NCBI RefSeq assembly: GCF_019431355.1
Contig: NZ_CP080269.1
Span: 2,763,501 to 2,827,500 of the forward strand
Length of the DNA stretch: 64,000 nucleotides
From: Paenibacillus sp. R14(2021)
GTDB taxonomy: Bacteria > Bacillota > Bacilli > Paenibacillales > Paenibacillaceae
Direction: 5' to 3'
The translations under genes were made by a program, and so were the position numbers. Shown here one piece after another: positions 44,118 to 53,566 of the stretch. Position 1 is the first letter of the stretch. Every line of letters starts with the position of its first letter. The notes under the pieces are model-generated. The model was not told the origin of the DNA, made no database searches, and saw nothing but the letters and a program-made list of their open reading frames with translations.

Positions 44118-44935
44118 GCTCTCACTCCTTTCGTTTCGGTTATGGCTTCTCGAACGTCGTTCACAGGCTTAATGTACTGCTGTAAATACGGGAAATCACC
44201 ATTATGTAAAATCGCGAGCGCAATAATGTATTTACGGTTTCGCTCGATCGTCTTACGGGAAACGCCGGCCATCTCGCACAGCTCCTTGATGGGCAGTTTC
44301 TGCTTCGTTTCCATGTTGTCATACAGCGCGGGGTCGCCCGCCAGCAGCCGGCTGATGGAAATAAGCAGCTCTCTTGAATCGCTATGTTTAGGAGACAGCT
44401 CTGGCATTTCGGCGAAGGTAATGCCGAAGGTCCGCAATCTGCCGTCGTATTCGATGATCTCTAGGCGCCTTGCATCCGCTTCCTGAGATAGCGAGTAGCG
44501 GTGCATCGCCTCGTTCGTTTCAATCGGGTTGATCGTCAATTCATCCTCGTCATCCTGGTCGAACGCGCTGTAAGGGACGGTCCCTTGATGACGGCTTTCT
44601 TTTCGGACATAGTCAATAAGCCTGCGCCGAATGACCGTTTCGGCAAAGCCGAGAAACGATTTTCCTGCCTGACTTGAGAACTGCTCGATCGCTTCGTCAA
44701 ATGCTGCCATAGCAATGCTGAATTCGTCTGAACGGGCGGGATCGATGTACCGTTTGCAGAATCGACTCGTCACCTTCGCGATATACGGCTTATACGCGGC
44801 GATAAAATCATCGCGCGAAGCTTCGCCGCGGCGAATCAGCTCCACAATTTCCTCTGGTGCTGTCGGGTGATCCGGAGGGACTGAGGTCGAATCATGCTTG
44901 CCGCCGAAAATTCGTTTGAACAGAACAAGTAACAA
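44114..44935 (-). CDS. sigI: RNA polymerase sigma factor SigI
   Basis: 273 residues if TTG at 44935 is the start (AGGTGG five bases upstream; LLLVLFKRIFGGK matches the usual SigI start). The ATG at 44974 gives a longer frame that would read through a possible promoter. Conserved SigI parts: YIAKVTSRFCKRYID, DEFSIAMAAFDEAIEQFS, FAETVIRRRLIDYVRKE and, near the C-terminus, LPIKELCEMAGVSRKTIERNRKYI (helix-turn-helix). SigI drives heat-stress and cell-wall genes in Bacillus. Held by RsgI, encoded by the overlapping downstream gene. Confidence 0.9.
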   Translation of the reverse strand: MLLVLFKRIFGGKHDSTSVPPDHPTAPEEIVELIRRGEASRDDFIAAYKPYIAKVTSRFCKRYIDPARSDEFSIAMAAFDEAIEQFSSQAGKSFLGFAETVIRRRLIDYVRKESRHQGTVPYSAFDQDDEDELTINPIETNEAMHRYSLSQEADARRLEIIEYDGRLRTFGITFAEMPELSPKHSDSRELLISISRLLAGDPALYDNMETKQKLPIKELCEMAGVSRKTIERNRKYIIALAILHNGDFPYLQQYIKPVNDVREAITETKGVRA

Positions 44936-44960
44936 ACCGCTCCACCTCACATTTACATTT

Positions 44961-44989
44961 TTCGTGCTGTCCATCTTGCTTGAGGGGGT
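44961..44989 (-). promoter_or_regulatory. Possible SigI-type autoregulatory promoter
   Basis: On the minus strand ACCCCC (44984-44989) and CGAA (44961-44964) resemble the -35 and -10 elements reported for SigI-dependent promoters. The spacer is 19 bp, which may be too long. It would place transcription start downstream of the ATG at 44974. Confidence 0.35.
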
Positions 44990-45007
44990 AGATCTTCACA
45001 CGATCAA

Positions 45008-45034
45008 CAAAAAAAGCCTCCTTCTTCAGGAGGC
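45008..45034 (-). terminator. Terminator after the zinc-finger-like gene
   Basis: GCCTCC (45016-45021) pairs with GGAGGC (45029-45034). On the minus strand it is followed by a T run. It separates this gene from sigI. Confidence 0.75.
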
Positions 45035-45043
45035 GTTCGTTTC

Positions 45044-45469
45044 TCAACAATATCCTTCAGAGGTTCTGCGCTGCCTAAGCTTATTGCGCCGCTGGTTCAG
45101 CACGCCGAGACGCCGTTTCAAATCACCCTGCCAGGTCTCATCTCCGATTTGCTTGGCAAAGCAGAGCAGATCCAGCGCCATGTCGATTTGATTGCTGACG
45201 ACATCCATAGGATCCTCGTTCTCATTATTCACGCAGTTCTCAAACAGTTCCTTGTCTTTCTGCTCGACATATTCGATAAAATCGACCTCGGAAGCGCCGT
45301 CTCCATGCGCATACTCCGCTAATATCTCATATTCATTCTCGATCAAGTAATGGATTTCGACGCGGTGACATACTGGACAGAACAGAATAGGGACATTGTG
45401 AATATGCGTACGAAAATGCTTTAACGTACCATTCGTGCCGATCATACTGGCTCCACAGCAGAAGCTCAT
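45044..45469 (-). CDS. Small protein with N-terminal zinc-finger-like cysteines
   Basis: 141 residues. Cysteines MSFCCGAS and ILFCPVCHRVEIH (about 4-5 and 31-34) could form a zinc ribbon of the YgiT or similar type. The remainder is acidic and helical (EYEILAEYAHGDGASEVDF, DKELFENCVNNENEDPMD) and ends in a basic tail (RRNKLRQRR). No DNA-binding domain is obvious, so a regulator is not established. Ends with a terminator before sigI, so co-transcription is unlikely. Confidence 0.72.
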   Translation of the reverse strand: MSFCCGASMIGTNGTLKHFRTHIHNVPILFCPVCHRVEIHYLIENEYEILAEYAHGDGASEVDFIEYVEQKDKELFENCVNNENEDPMDVVSNQIDMALDLLCFAKQIGDETWQGDLKRRLGVLNQRRNKLRQRRTSEGYC

Positions 45470-45583
45470 GCCAGACTCCCTCCTTAACCTCCATTACCTC
45501 AATCCAATCCAACTTGAAACATGGTTTAACTTATTCGCCTTTTGAAGGCAAAATTCCTGCTGCCTCTTCCCTAAAGTGTATAG

Positions 45584-45616
45584 AAAAACCCGGGATCTGT
45601 GAAGACCCCGGGTTTG
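45584..45616 (-). terminator. Terminator after the peroxiredoxin gene
   Basis: On the minus strand AAACCCGGG pairs with CCCGGGTTT, followed by TTC. Confidence 0.8.
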
Positions 45617-45632
45617 CCTAATCTTGCTATTC

Positions 45633-46181
45633 TTATTTCGCAACCAGGTTTTTGTCGCCTGGTTTCCAGTTCATTGCGCACAGACCGCCGGATTGCAGAG
45701 CTTGCAATACGCGGAGTGTTTCTTCAACGGAACGGCCAACGTCGTTGTGGTTAACGACTTGGTATTTAAGTTCGCCTTCCGGATCGATGATGAACAGGCC
45801 GCGGAGCGCAACGCCTTCTTCTTCGATCAATACACCGTAGTCGCGTGCTGCGGATTTCGTGATGTCGGCAGCAAGCGGGAAGTTCAGCTTGCCAAGACCG
45901 TTGTCGTTAACAGGCGTGTTGATCCATGCACGGTGGCTGTGCTTGCTGTCTACGCTGACGCCGAGGATTTCCGTGTTCAGCTTGCTGAATTCTTCGGCTG
46001 CCAAGCTGAGCGCCGTAATTTCAGTCGGGCAAATGAATGTGAAGTCAAGCGGATAGAAGAAAAGGACCAGCCATTTACCTTTGTAATCGGAAAGTGCTGC
46101 CGTGCTAAAATCTTGACCATTTCCTGTTGCCGTTTCCAGCGAGAAATCAGGAGCCGGACGACCTACCAAACGTTCTGCCAT
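45633..46181 (-). CDS. 2-Cys peroxiredoxin (AhpC/TSA family)
   Basis: 182 residues; reduces hydrogen peroxide and organic peroxides. The peroxidatic cysteine is C51 (PLDFTFICPTE) and the resolving cysteine C168 (GGLCAMNW), so a typical 2-Cys enzyme. Threonine and arginine of the active site are in the conserved FICPTE and NDVGRSVEE regions. An AGGAGG-type site precedes the ATG. It has its own promoter and is separated from leuB, so its position beside leuB is probably fortuitous. No ahpF is adjacent. Confidence 0.93.
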   Translation of the reverse strand: MAERLVGRPAPDFSLETATGNGQDFSTAALSDYKGKWLVLFFYPLDFTFICPTEITALSLAAEEFSKLNTEILGVSVDSKHSHRAWINTPVNDNGLGKLNFPLAADITKSAARDYGVLIEEEGVALRGLFIIDPEGELKYQVVNHNDVGRSVEETLRVLQALQSGGLCAMNWKPGDKNLVAK

Positions 46182-46266
46182 TTGTGAAACCTCCTAAATG
46201 TTTTTGCGCGCTCCATCAAATAGACCTTTCTAAAATCTATCCGTCAAGCATGCGCAGCATATCGAT

Positions 46267-46281
46267 TGAGAATGAAATTCA
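46267..46281. promoter_or_regulatory. Fur/PerR-like inverted repeat downstream of the peroxiredoxin promoter
   Basis: TGAGAATGAAATTCA has the 7-1-7 layout of Fur-family sites (matching about 11 of 15 positions of TGATAATNATTATCA). It lies just downstream of the predicted transcription start. A second related site, TTATAACTATTCTAA at 46347-46361, is a closer match to the PerR box. Both are candidates only. Confidence 0.35.
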
Positions 46282-46300
46282 ATTAGAATCTATGCCTCAA

Positions 46301-46329
46301 ATGATACCAATAGTTTGGAACGAAGTCAA
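46301..46329 (-). promoter_or_regulatory. Peroxiredoxin promoter
   Basis: On the minus strand TTGACT (46324-46329), a 17-bp spacer and TATCAT (46301-46306). Confidence 0.65.
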
Positions 46330-46364
46330 TATTAAAACAATTAGTTATTTATAACTATTCTAAA

Positions 46365-47444
46365 TTACTTCACCATCGCAGCAACGATCAAATCGCCCAT
46401 TGCCGTCGTTCCGATCGCTTTGCTCTTATCTACGGCAATGTCTCCCGTGCGATGTCCCGCATCCAGCACAGATTTAACCGCATCCTCGATGCATTGTGCC
46501 GCTTCCGCATAACCGAATGTCAAACGGAACATCAGCGCAACGGACAGGATTGTAGCGATTGGGTTGGAAATGCCTTGGCCGGCGATGTCAGGCGCCGAGC
46601 CGTGTACCGGCTCATACAAACCGAAGCTGCCTTCTCCAAGCGAAGCGGAGGAAAGCATGCCGATGGAGCCTGTCAGCATCGCTGCCTCGTCGCTGATGAT
46701 GTCGCCGAACATGTTCTCCGTTACGATAACGTCGAAGCTCGAAGGACGGCGCAGCAGCTGCATCGCACAGTTGTCGACCAATACGTGCTCGAGCTCAACA
46801 TCCGGATATTCAACGGCGATCCGGTTCACGACTTCACGCCATAGGCGCGAAGTTTCAAGTACGTTCGCTTTGTCGACAGACGCCAGCTTCTTGCGGCGAG
46901 TGCGGGCGATTTCGAAGCCTTGGCGCGCGATACGCTCGATTTCCGTTACGTTATATACGCAGGTATCGACCGCTTCTTCACCGAACTCTCCTTCGCGGCG
47001 GAACTTCTCGCCGAAGTAAATGCCCCCCGTCAATTCGCGCACGACGATCAGGTCCGTGCCGTCCAGCACTTCAGGCTTCAGCGTGGAAGCTTCTTTCAAG
47101 CAATCGAATACGTTCGCCGGGCGGATGTTCGAGAACAAGCCAAGCGCTTTGCGGATGCCGAGCAAGCCTGTTTCAGGACGAAGCTCTTTCGAGTTGTTGT
47201 CCCACTTCGGACCGCCTACCGCGCCGAGCAGAACGGCATCGGCGCTTTTGCAAATATCGAGCGTTTCTTGCGGAAGCGGCGTGCCTTTCTCATCGATGGC
47301 AATTCCGCCGAACAAGCCGTGCTCGGTTTCGAATTGATAGCCGAACAATTCCTCCGTTTTCTTAAGTACTTTCAGCGCTTCGCCGACCACCTCGGGTCCG
47401 ATGCCGTCGCCGGGAATAACAGCAATTTTCTTCACGTCTGCCAT
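46365..47444 (-). CDS. leuB: 3-isopropylmalate dehydrogenase
   Basis: 359 residues; oxidatively decarboxylates 3-isopropylmalate with NAD in leucine synthesis. The family pattern [27 protein letters not shown] is present, split between substrate and metal sites (D-E-A-A and GSIG), and GPEVVGEAL marks the N-terminal Rossmann-like part. An AAGGAG ribosome site precedes the ATG. Separated from leuA by a two-component cassette, and leuC/leuD are not in the window. Confidence 0.95.
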   Translation of the reverse strand: MADVKKIAVIPGDGIGPEVVGEALKVLKKTEELFGYQFETEHGLFGGIAIDEKGTPLPQETLDICKSADAVLLGAVGGPKWDNNSKELRPETGLLGIRKALGLFSNIRPANVFDCLKEASTLKPEVLDGTDLIVVRELTGGIYFGEKFRREGEFGEEAVDTCVYNVTEIERIARQGFEIARTRRKKLASVDKANVLETSRLWREVVNRIAVEYPDVELEHVLVDNCAMQLLRRPSSFDVIVTENMFGDIISDEAAMLTGSIGMLSSASLGEGSFGLYEPVHGSAPDIAGQGISNPIATILSVALMFRLTFGYAEAAQCIEDAVKSVLDAGHRTGDIAVDKSKAIGTTAMGDLIVAAMVK

Positions 47445-47511
47445 AGTAATATCTCCTTTGTATGAAGGGCTTCATGTACGCCCTTTGATTATGATTCTCA
47501 GTCTAACCTTA

Positions 47512-47540
47512 GTTGTACCATAAGAACGCAATAAAGACAA
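47512..47540 (-). promoter_or_regulatory. Putative leuB promoter
   Basis: On the minus strand TTGTCT (47535-47540), a 17-bp spacer, TACAAC (47512-47517). It implies that leuB need not depend on read-through from the ilv-leu operon. Confidence 0.5.
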
Positions 47541-47603
47541 AGATATGAAAGCTATGACTTTTATAGGCTGAGGATATAAGAGGAGGAAAAAGACACCCAG
47601 GTG

Positions 47604-47753
47604 TTACACCTGATTGTCCGCGCTCAGCGCATCGAATTCCCGTTCCGGACCATCATTATCGACAAAACGATTCCGCCATCGTTGATTCACCCAAGTAATG
47701 CCGAAACAGATGAAGCCCAAAACGGCGAAAGCAATGATCTTGTAGATTGTCAG
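47604..47753 (-). CDS. 49-residue single-pass membrane peptide with CTG start
   Basis: The frame starts at CTG 47751-47753, whose last two bases overlap the stop TGA of the response regulator (CTGA, like the common ATGA overlap). It reads (M)TIYKIIAFAVLGFICFGI then TWVNQRWRNRFVDNDGPERE and a short acidic tail. Residues 3-22 form one membrane helix followed by a basic then acidic part. No ATG, GTG or TTG is available upstream in frame; a TTG at codon 12 would remove half the helix. A small palindrome (47599-47613) with a T run follows, a weak terminator. Real coupling to the sensor pair is inferred. Confidence 0.55.
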   Translation of the reverse strand: MTIYKIIAFAVLGFICFGITWVNQRWRNRFVDNDGPEREFDALSADNQV

Positions 47754-48409
47754 AAAAGCTCATGGTCCTTCGCCTTCTGCGCAGCTTCCTTACTGCTTTT
47801 ACCGCCAATTTTGCGTAGAATGTTGTTCACGTGATTCTTCACCGTACGGAGCGACAAGAACGACTTCTCCGCAATCTGCGTCTGGCTGTACCCTTCGTGA
47901 ATCATGGCAAGCAGCTGCACTTCGGACGGCGTCAGCATCCGTTTGAACTTATCCGTCTCATAGTCGCGCTCCAGCTTCTTCAGCCTGCGGAATTCCTCCA
48001 GCATCTGCCTCGCCGCGGAGGCGTCAATGTCGGATTGATTCGCCGCAGCCTGCCGGATGGACGCCGGAATCGAGGCGAATTCGGATTTGACCAAATAATT
48101 GACCGCACCTGCACGAAACGCTTCGGCGACGAAAGCTCTATCTTCCATCGAGGTCAGCATCATAATGCGAGCGGTCGTCGACCCCGACAGCTCTCCTGCA
48201 AGACGGAGACCCTCGGGGTTGTCCGCCATCATAATATCAAGCAGGATGACATCCGGCTCTGTTTCGGCTGCCAGCTGCAGCGCTGCGCCGGGATCGTCCG
48301 TCTCGCCAACGACCGTCATATCGGGTTCGCCGTTCAGGAAGGCGATCAACCCTCTTCGCCAGTCCGGATCGTCTTCGACCAGCATGACGCGTATTGGTGT
48401 GCCGTTCAT
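47750..48409 (-). CDS. NarL/FixJ-family response regulator
   Basis: 219 residues. Receiver domain with the acidic pair ED-D (LVEDDPDW), the phospho-acceptor Asp in VILLDIMMAD at about 56 and the conserved lysine in NYLVKSEF at about 107. The LuxR helix-turn-helix is at about 155-215 (TPSEVQLLAMIHEGYSQTQIAEKSFLSLRTVKNHVNNIL). ATGA overlap with the kinase stop upstream. Followed by a coupled membrane peptide. Targets unknown; no match to branched-chain amino-acid regulators that I know. Confidence 0.92.
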   Translation of the reverse strand: MNGTPIRVMLVEDDPDWRRGLIAFLNGEPDMTVVGETDDPGAALQLAAETEPDVILLDIMMADNPEGLRLAGELSGSTTARIMMLTSMEDRAFVAEAFRAGAVNYLVKSEFASIPASIRQAAANQSDIDASAARQMLEEFRRLKKLERDYETDKFKRMLTPSEVQLLAMIHEGYSQTQIAEKSFLSLRTVKNHVNNILRKIGGKSSKEAAQKAKDHELF

Positions 48410-49764
48410 CGTTTACGCTCCTTTTTTATTGCTCGAAAATGAAAACGCACGACCGTACCCGCCCCGAGCTCGCTGCTAATGCGCAGCTCCCCGCCTTGGC
48501 GGCTCATCAGCTGGGCACAGTAGGCCAGCCCCAGGCCGAAATTCATCGCTTTACCGCTCTTGGTCGTAAAGAAAGGCTCCACCACTTTGCGGAGGCTGGC
48601 TTTGTCGATCCCCGTTCCCGAATCTCGGATTTCGATCGTTCCGCCCCTTCTGCTATTAATGACGGAAGCCGTCAGCTCGCCTCCGCTTGGCATGGCGTCT
48701 ATCGCATTTTGCAGCACGTTATGAATCGCTTCTTTCGTTTGTTCGAAATCCGCTGTGGCGACAGCCGCTTCATCCAGCTTTATATGAAGAATAATTCCTT
48801 TCGTCTCGCACTGCTCTTCGACGGCGGCCAGCTCGCTGCGGACCAGCTCTGCGAGCGAGACGAGCTTAAGCTGCAGGCGCAGCTCCTGCGTCCGTTCGTG
48901 CACGCTTCTAATCATGGCCTCGATGTGCGCCGCAGCCGTGCCGACAACGCGTATATCCGCGGTTAGCTCTTCATTGCCTTGCGCTTCACGGGTCATCTTA
49001 TCCGTGAACAGCTTGATCTTCCCGATGTCGTTCTTGATGGCATGATTCAGCATCGCCGTCCCGCTCGTGATTGCCCGCAGGGAATAATTGAGCTGTCGCC
49101 GCTCAATCAGCAGCTGCACGCCCAGAAACCCGTAGCTGAACAGCGACGCGATAAAGACGACGAAGGCGAATCCGATCGGCCAAACGTTATACACCCAGAG
49201 CCGGTATAGACCGAACAACGGAAGCACAAAGTTCATCATCAGCGCGATCAATACGGCAGGCAGAACAGCAAGCAGGAGTACGGCATGCGCGCGGCGTTCT
49301 GCCGGATGAACATGGCGTTTGGTTAGCAGCAGCGCGGCTCCGGCTAGAAAATAAGGGATTGCCCATCCAGCAAGAATCGAGTAATGAACAGGATAATCTT
49401 CGGCCAGCGGCAAACTCAGCATGCCGAGCGGCAGCAAGGCAGCTAATAGCGGCAGCCACTCAGCCAATCGCGAGGGAATCGATTCTCGGTTATAGGCCGC
49501 ACCGAAGCATAGAAAGCCGTAAGGCAGTCCATAGTAGCTCGTCCATGAGCAGCAGCGCTGAATGACCCGCAGCACATGCTCGCCGGATGCATCGATATCG
49601 CCGTTCTGCTGCATTGTCGTAATCCAGCCTTCAAGCACCGATGCAAGCGCCCCCATACCGCCGCAAAAAGCGACGAAGCTGAGCCAGCGTCCTGCCGGAT
49701 TTCGGCGGTTCGCGATAATCAGCAGCGCGGCAGCGATCCAAAGCACAATCCATACAAAAAACAT
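48406..49764 (-). CDS. Multi-pass membrane sensor histidine kinase
   Basis: 452 residues. About seven membrane helices cover residues 1-215 with short loops, then a dimerisation segment with the phospho-acceptor His in LNHAIKNDIGK, and HATPase (NVLQNAIDAM, RDSGTGID, FGLGLAYC). The HAIKND box is less common than HExxxP. Start ATG has GGGGGAA about nine bases upstream. It overlaps the regulator by four bases. Located 497 bp after leuA, so it likely has its own promoter. The signal is unknown. Confidence 0.92.
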   Translation of the reverse strand: MFFVWIVLWIAAALLIIANRRNPAGRWLSFVAFCGGMGALASVLEGWITTMQQNGDIDASGEHVLRVIQRCCSWTSYYGLPYGFLCFGAAYNRESIPSRLAEWLPLLAALLPLGMLSLPLAEDYPVHYSILAGWAIPYFLAGAALLLTKRHVHPAERRAHAVLLLAVLPAVLIALMMNFVLPLFGLYRLWVYNVWPIGFAFVVFIASLFSYGFLGVQLLIERRQLNYSLRAITSGTAMLNHAIKNDIGKIKLFTDKMTREAQGNEELTADIRVVGTAAAHIEAMIRSVHERTQELRLQLKLVSLAELVRSELAAVEEQCETKGIILHIKLDEAAVATADFEQTKEAIHNVLQNAIDAMPSGGELTASVINSRRGGTIEIRDSGTGIDKASLRKVVEPFFTTKSGKAMNFGLGLAYCAQLMSRQGGELRISSELGAGTVVRFHFRAIKKERKR

Positions 49765-49960
49765 CCCCTGCTGTTCCCCCGTTCCACAGGTCCCGATATT
49801 GTTATTTTTTCTTTATTATAGCATCAAGGTGAAACGACTGTCGCCGTCATCCGGTACAAACCGCGACATTAGCATCATTTACAACGGGACAGACAAGGAC
49901 GATTGTCCCTGCAATCCGCAGCGGCCGCCCCCAAGCCCTTCGCAGCCAGCGCTATCAAAC

Positions 49961-50006
49961 AAAAAACGCCCCAGCCAGCCCGACCGGGCCGCTGGAGCAT
50001 TTTCTT
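49961..50006. terminator. Terminator downstream of leuA
   Basis: GCCCCAGC (49968-49975) pairs with GCTGGAGC (49991-49998), one G-U wobble, plus an inner stem around CCCGACCGGG. Six A on one side and T-rich sequence on the other make it usable in both directions. It ends the ilv-leu transcript 260 bp beyond leuA. Confidence 0.75.
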
Positions 50007-50154
50007 TTACTGTTCTCTTTAAGATTAACGGGCTTTGACCTGTGCCCGGAGGGCGGGACGGAGTCGGAGAAATGAAGCATATGCTTACGAAGTCGGTGAA
50101 TGCTGCACTCCTTGTCTGCCGACAATGAACGCAAACCAATCACCTAGTTCGCCT

Positions 50155-50208
50155 TTGTAAATCGAATTCTACCGCTCATCCCTTATAATCGAAGAATTCT
50201 ATTTACAA
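50155..50208. repeat. Inverted repeat, 16-bp arms, unexplained
   Basis: TTGTAAATCGAATTCT (50155-50170) and its complement AGAATTCTATTTACAA (50193-50208) differ at one position and enclose 22 bp containing TATAAT. It could be a regulatory site, an RNA hairpin in the leuA 3' region, or a small relic of a mobile element. Confidence 0.6.
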
Positions 50209-50261
50209 CAGCGATCGGAGGCCCGTCCCGCCCGCAGGGCATGAACTTGTTCAATTCACCG

Positions 50262-51806
50262 TTAAATCAGGCTCATTTTATCGCGGCGTCCCGGCGACTT
50301 CCGCTTCTCGATCAACCGGTTCAGCGCGTCCACGTAGGCGCGTGCACTAGCTTCAAGAATATCCGTGCTCACGCCGCGGCCTTGCGCGGATACTTCATCC
50401 TGCTTCAGCACGACATGAACCTCGCCGAGCGCGTCTTTGCCGTGCGTAACGGATTTGATGGAGTAATCCTCCAGCTCCACGTTCTCCGCAGTCAGCGCGT
50501 CAATCGCGTTGTAGATCGCATCTACCGAGCCGTTGCCTTCTGCTTTCATCTCCTGCACGCTGCCGTCCGTAAGACGGATTCGAATTGTCGCGCTTGGCGT
50601 AGACTTGTTGCCGTAGCTGACTTCGATCTGCTCTAGTGCATACACCTCAGGCGTATCCACCAGCTTCTCTTCCAGCATCGCGCGAATGTCCTCGTCGCTG
50701 ACGTTCTTCTTCCGGTCCGCCAAATCCTTGAACTTCGCGAACGCCGTGTTCACGGCATCTTCGCCCAGCTCGTAACCGAGGTCGATCAGCTTCTCGCGGA
50801 ATGCAGCGCGGCCGGAGTGTTTGCCCAGGACCAGCTTGGAATCGACCAAACCGATCGTCTCCGGAGAAATGATCTCGTACGTCGTTTTCTCCTTGAGCAT
50901 GCCGTCCTGATGGATGCCGGATTCATGAGCAAACGCATTGGCACCTACGATTGCCTTATTGCCTGGAACGACCATACCCGTTAGCTTGCTAACCAGCCGG
51001 CTCGTCTTGGCAATTTCCTTCAGGTTCAGTGAAGTCGTCGCTTGGAAGAAGTCCGCGCGCGTAGCAAGCGCCATCGCCACTTCTTCAATCGCCGTATTGC
51101 CTGCGCGCTCGCCGATTCCGTTAATCGTGCCTTCGATTTGATCCGCGCCGTTCAGAATCGCGGCCAACGCATTCGCCGTCGCCATGCCAAGATCGTCATG
51201 GCAGTGCGCGCTAAGCTGGATTTTCTCGATGCCAGGTACGTTTTGCTTCAGCGTCTTGAAAATATGGCCGTATTCGGATGGGTTCATATACCCTACCGTA
51301 TCCGGAATATTCACAACCGTTGCGCCTGCCCGAATGGCCATTGCCGTCACTTCGCACAGAAAATCGAGTTCCGTGCGTCCCGCATCCTCCGGCGAGAACT
51401 CGATCTTGCTGAAATACTGCTTCGCATACCGGATCGCGCGCTCCGCTGCTTCAAGCACCTGATCCTTCTCCATCCGCAGCTTATACTTCCGGTGAATCGG
51501 GGAAGTAGCAAGGAACAGATGCAGGCATGGATCCTGCGCATTCTTCAGCGCTTCGCGCGCCGCATCGATATCCTGTTCGCGTGAACGGGACAAGCCGATA
51601 ACCGTTGCATTCTTCACGGCGCGGGCCACGGCGTCAACCGCAGCAAGATCACCGGGAGAAGCGGCAGGGAAGCCGGCTTCAATCCGGTCTACGCCGAGCT
51701 TCTCGAGCTGGTAGGCAATTTCAACTTTTTCATTCGTGTTGAGGTTCACGCCCGGAGACTGCTCACCGTCACGAAGCGTCGTATCGAAAATATAAATTTT
51801 GCGCAT
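50262..51806 (-). CDS. leuA: 2-isopropylmalate synthase
   Basis: 514 residues from the ATG at 51806, with GAGGTG upstream; upstream in-frame codons fall in a structured leader. Condenses acetyl-CoA with 2-oxoisovalerate, the first committed step to leucine. Motifs: [23 protein letters not shown], and the metal site [15 protein letters not shown]. The C-terminal allosteric domain (about 390-514) gives leucine feedback. Last gene of the ilvB-ilvN-ilvC-leuA operon. Confidence 0.96.
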   Translation of the reverse strand: MRKIYIFDTTLRDGEQSPGVNLNTNEKVEIAYQLEKLGVDRIEAGFPAASPGDLAAVDAVARAVKNATVIGLSRSREQDIDAAREALKNAQDPCLHLFLATSPIHRKYKLRMEKDQVLEAAERAIRYAKQYFSKIEFSPEDAGRTELDFLCEVTAMAIRAGATVVNIPDTVGYMNPSEYGHIFKTLKQNVPGIEKIQLSAHCHDDLGMATANALAAILNGADQIEGTINGIGERAGNTAIEEVAMALATRADFFQATTSLNLKEIAKTSRLVSKLTGMVVPGNKAIVGANAFAHESGIHQDGMLKEKTTYEIISPETIGLVDSKLVLGKHSGRAAFREKLIDLGYELGEDAVNTAFAKFKDLADRKKNVSDEDIRAMLEEKLVDTPEVYALEQIEVSYGNKSTPSATIRIRLTDGSVQEMKAEGNGSVDAIYNAIDALTAENVELEDYSIKSVTHGKDALGEVHVVLKQDEVSAQGRGVSTDILEASARAYVDALNRLIEKRKSPGRRDKMSLI

Positions 51807-51834
51807 TAGCCACACCTCGGACTTCAAGAATAAT

Positions 51835-51905
51835 CCCGGATAGCGAAACGGCCCTGACGTCATTCGCGAGAGCGAAAGACGCAGGGACCGGTCCGTACAT
51901 CCGGG
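51835..51905 (-). promoter_or_regulatory. Long RNA hairpin between ilvC and leuA
   Basis: CCCGGAT (51835-51841) pairs with ATCCGGG (51899-51905); within it GGCCCTG/CGTC segments pair (about 51850-51861 with 51878-51888), and the apex is TTCGC-GAGA-GCGAA (51863-51876). There is no long T run, so it is probably not a terminator. In B. subtilis a stem-loop after ilvC stabilises a processed ilvC transcript; this may be the counterpart. Confidence 0.6.
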
Positions 51906-51955
51906 CAACCATGTTTACGATTATCCTATGACCGGTATGAACCGGTACATGCTTC

Positions 51956-53011
<1,056 letters not shown>

Positions 53012-53080
53012 TTATCGCAGCCATCGCGGCCGATCCGAATCCCGTGCTCTAACCCCCGCTCAAAAGCGGCGGTGTTTGAT

Positions 53081-53566
53081 TTATTTCGCGTTGCCGCGAA
53101 TCATTGCAGTAACGCCGGTACGGGACAGCTCGCGAATGCCGTATGGCTTCATCAGCTCTACCATGGCATCGATTTTCTCCGTGTCGCCGACAACCTGTAC
53201 CATTAGCGAATGCGTGCCGATGTCGACGACGGCTGCGCGGAACGTTTCCACGACGCCCATGATTTCGGGACGAGCCGCTGGTTCCGCATTGACTTTAATG
53301 AGAGCCAGCTCGCGGCCAACCATCGGGTTCGCGCTCAGGTCCACGACTTTAATAACGTCGATGAGCTTGTACAATTGCTTGATGACCTGTTCCAGCGTTT
53401 TATCATCGCCCGTAGTTACGATGACCATCCGGGACAAGCCGGCTTCCTCGCTTGTCCCGACGGTGATGCTTTCAATATTGAAGCCGCGGCGTCCGAACAA
53501 TCCGGATACGCGTTGGAGGACGCCGGGCTGGTCGTTGACGATAACGGCTATCGTATGCCTTTTCAT
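53081..53566 (-). CDS. ilvN: Acetolactate synthase, small regulatory subunit
   Basis: 161 residues. N-terminal ACT domain (HTIAVIVNDQPGVLQRVSGLFGRRGFNIESI) binds valine for feedback inhibition; the C-terminal domain (about 80-160) is also of the regulatory-subunit type. Its ATG overlaps the ilvB stop (ATGA). Also called ilvH. Partner of IlvB. Confidence 0.96.
   Translation of the reverse strand: MKRHTIAVIVNDQPGVLQRVSGLFGRRGFNIESITVGTSEEAGLSRMVIVTTGDDKTLEQVIKQLYKLIDVIKVVDLSANPMVGRELALIKVNAEPAARPEIMGVVETFRAAVVDIGTHSLMVQVVGDTEKIDAMVELMKPYGIRELSRTGVTAMIRGNAK

Larger units (their letters stand above)
49765..50261. other. 497-bp gap between leuA and the sensor kinase
   Basis: Holds a strong terminator (49961-50006) and an inverted repeat (50155-50208); frames crossing it lack ribosome sites and look spurious. 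The kinase promoter should lie between about 49765 and 49950 but I could not assign it. Confidence 0.6.

Noticed and set aside
49879-50139. 86-residue minus-strand frame after leuA
   Set aside because: Crosses a terminator hairpin, low complexity, no ribosome site.
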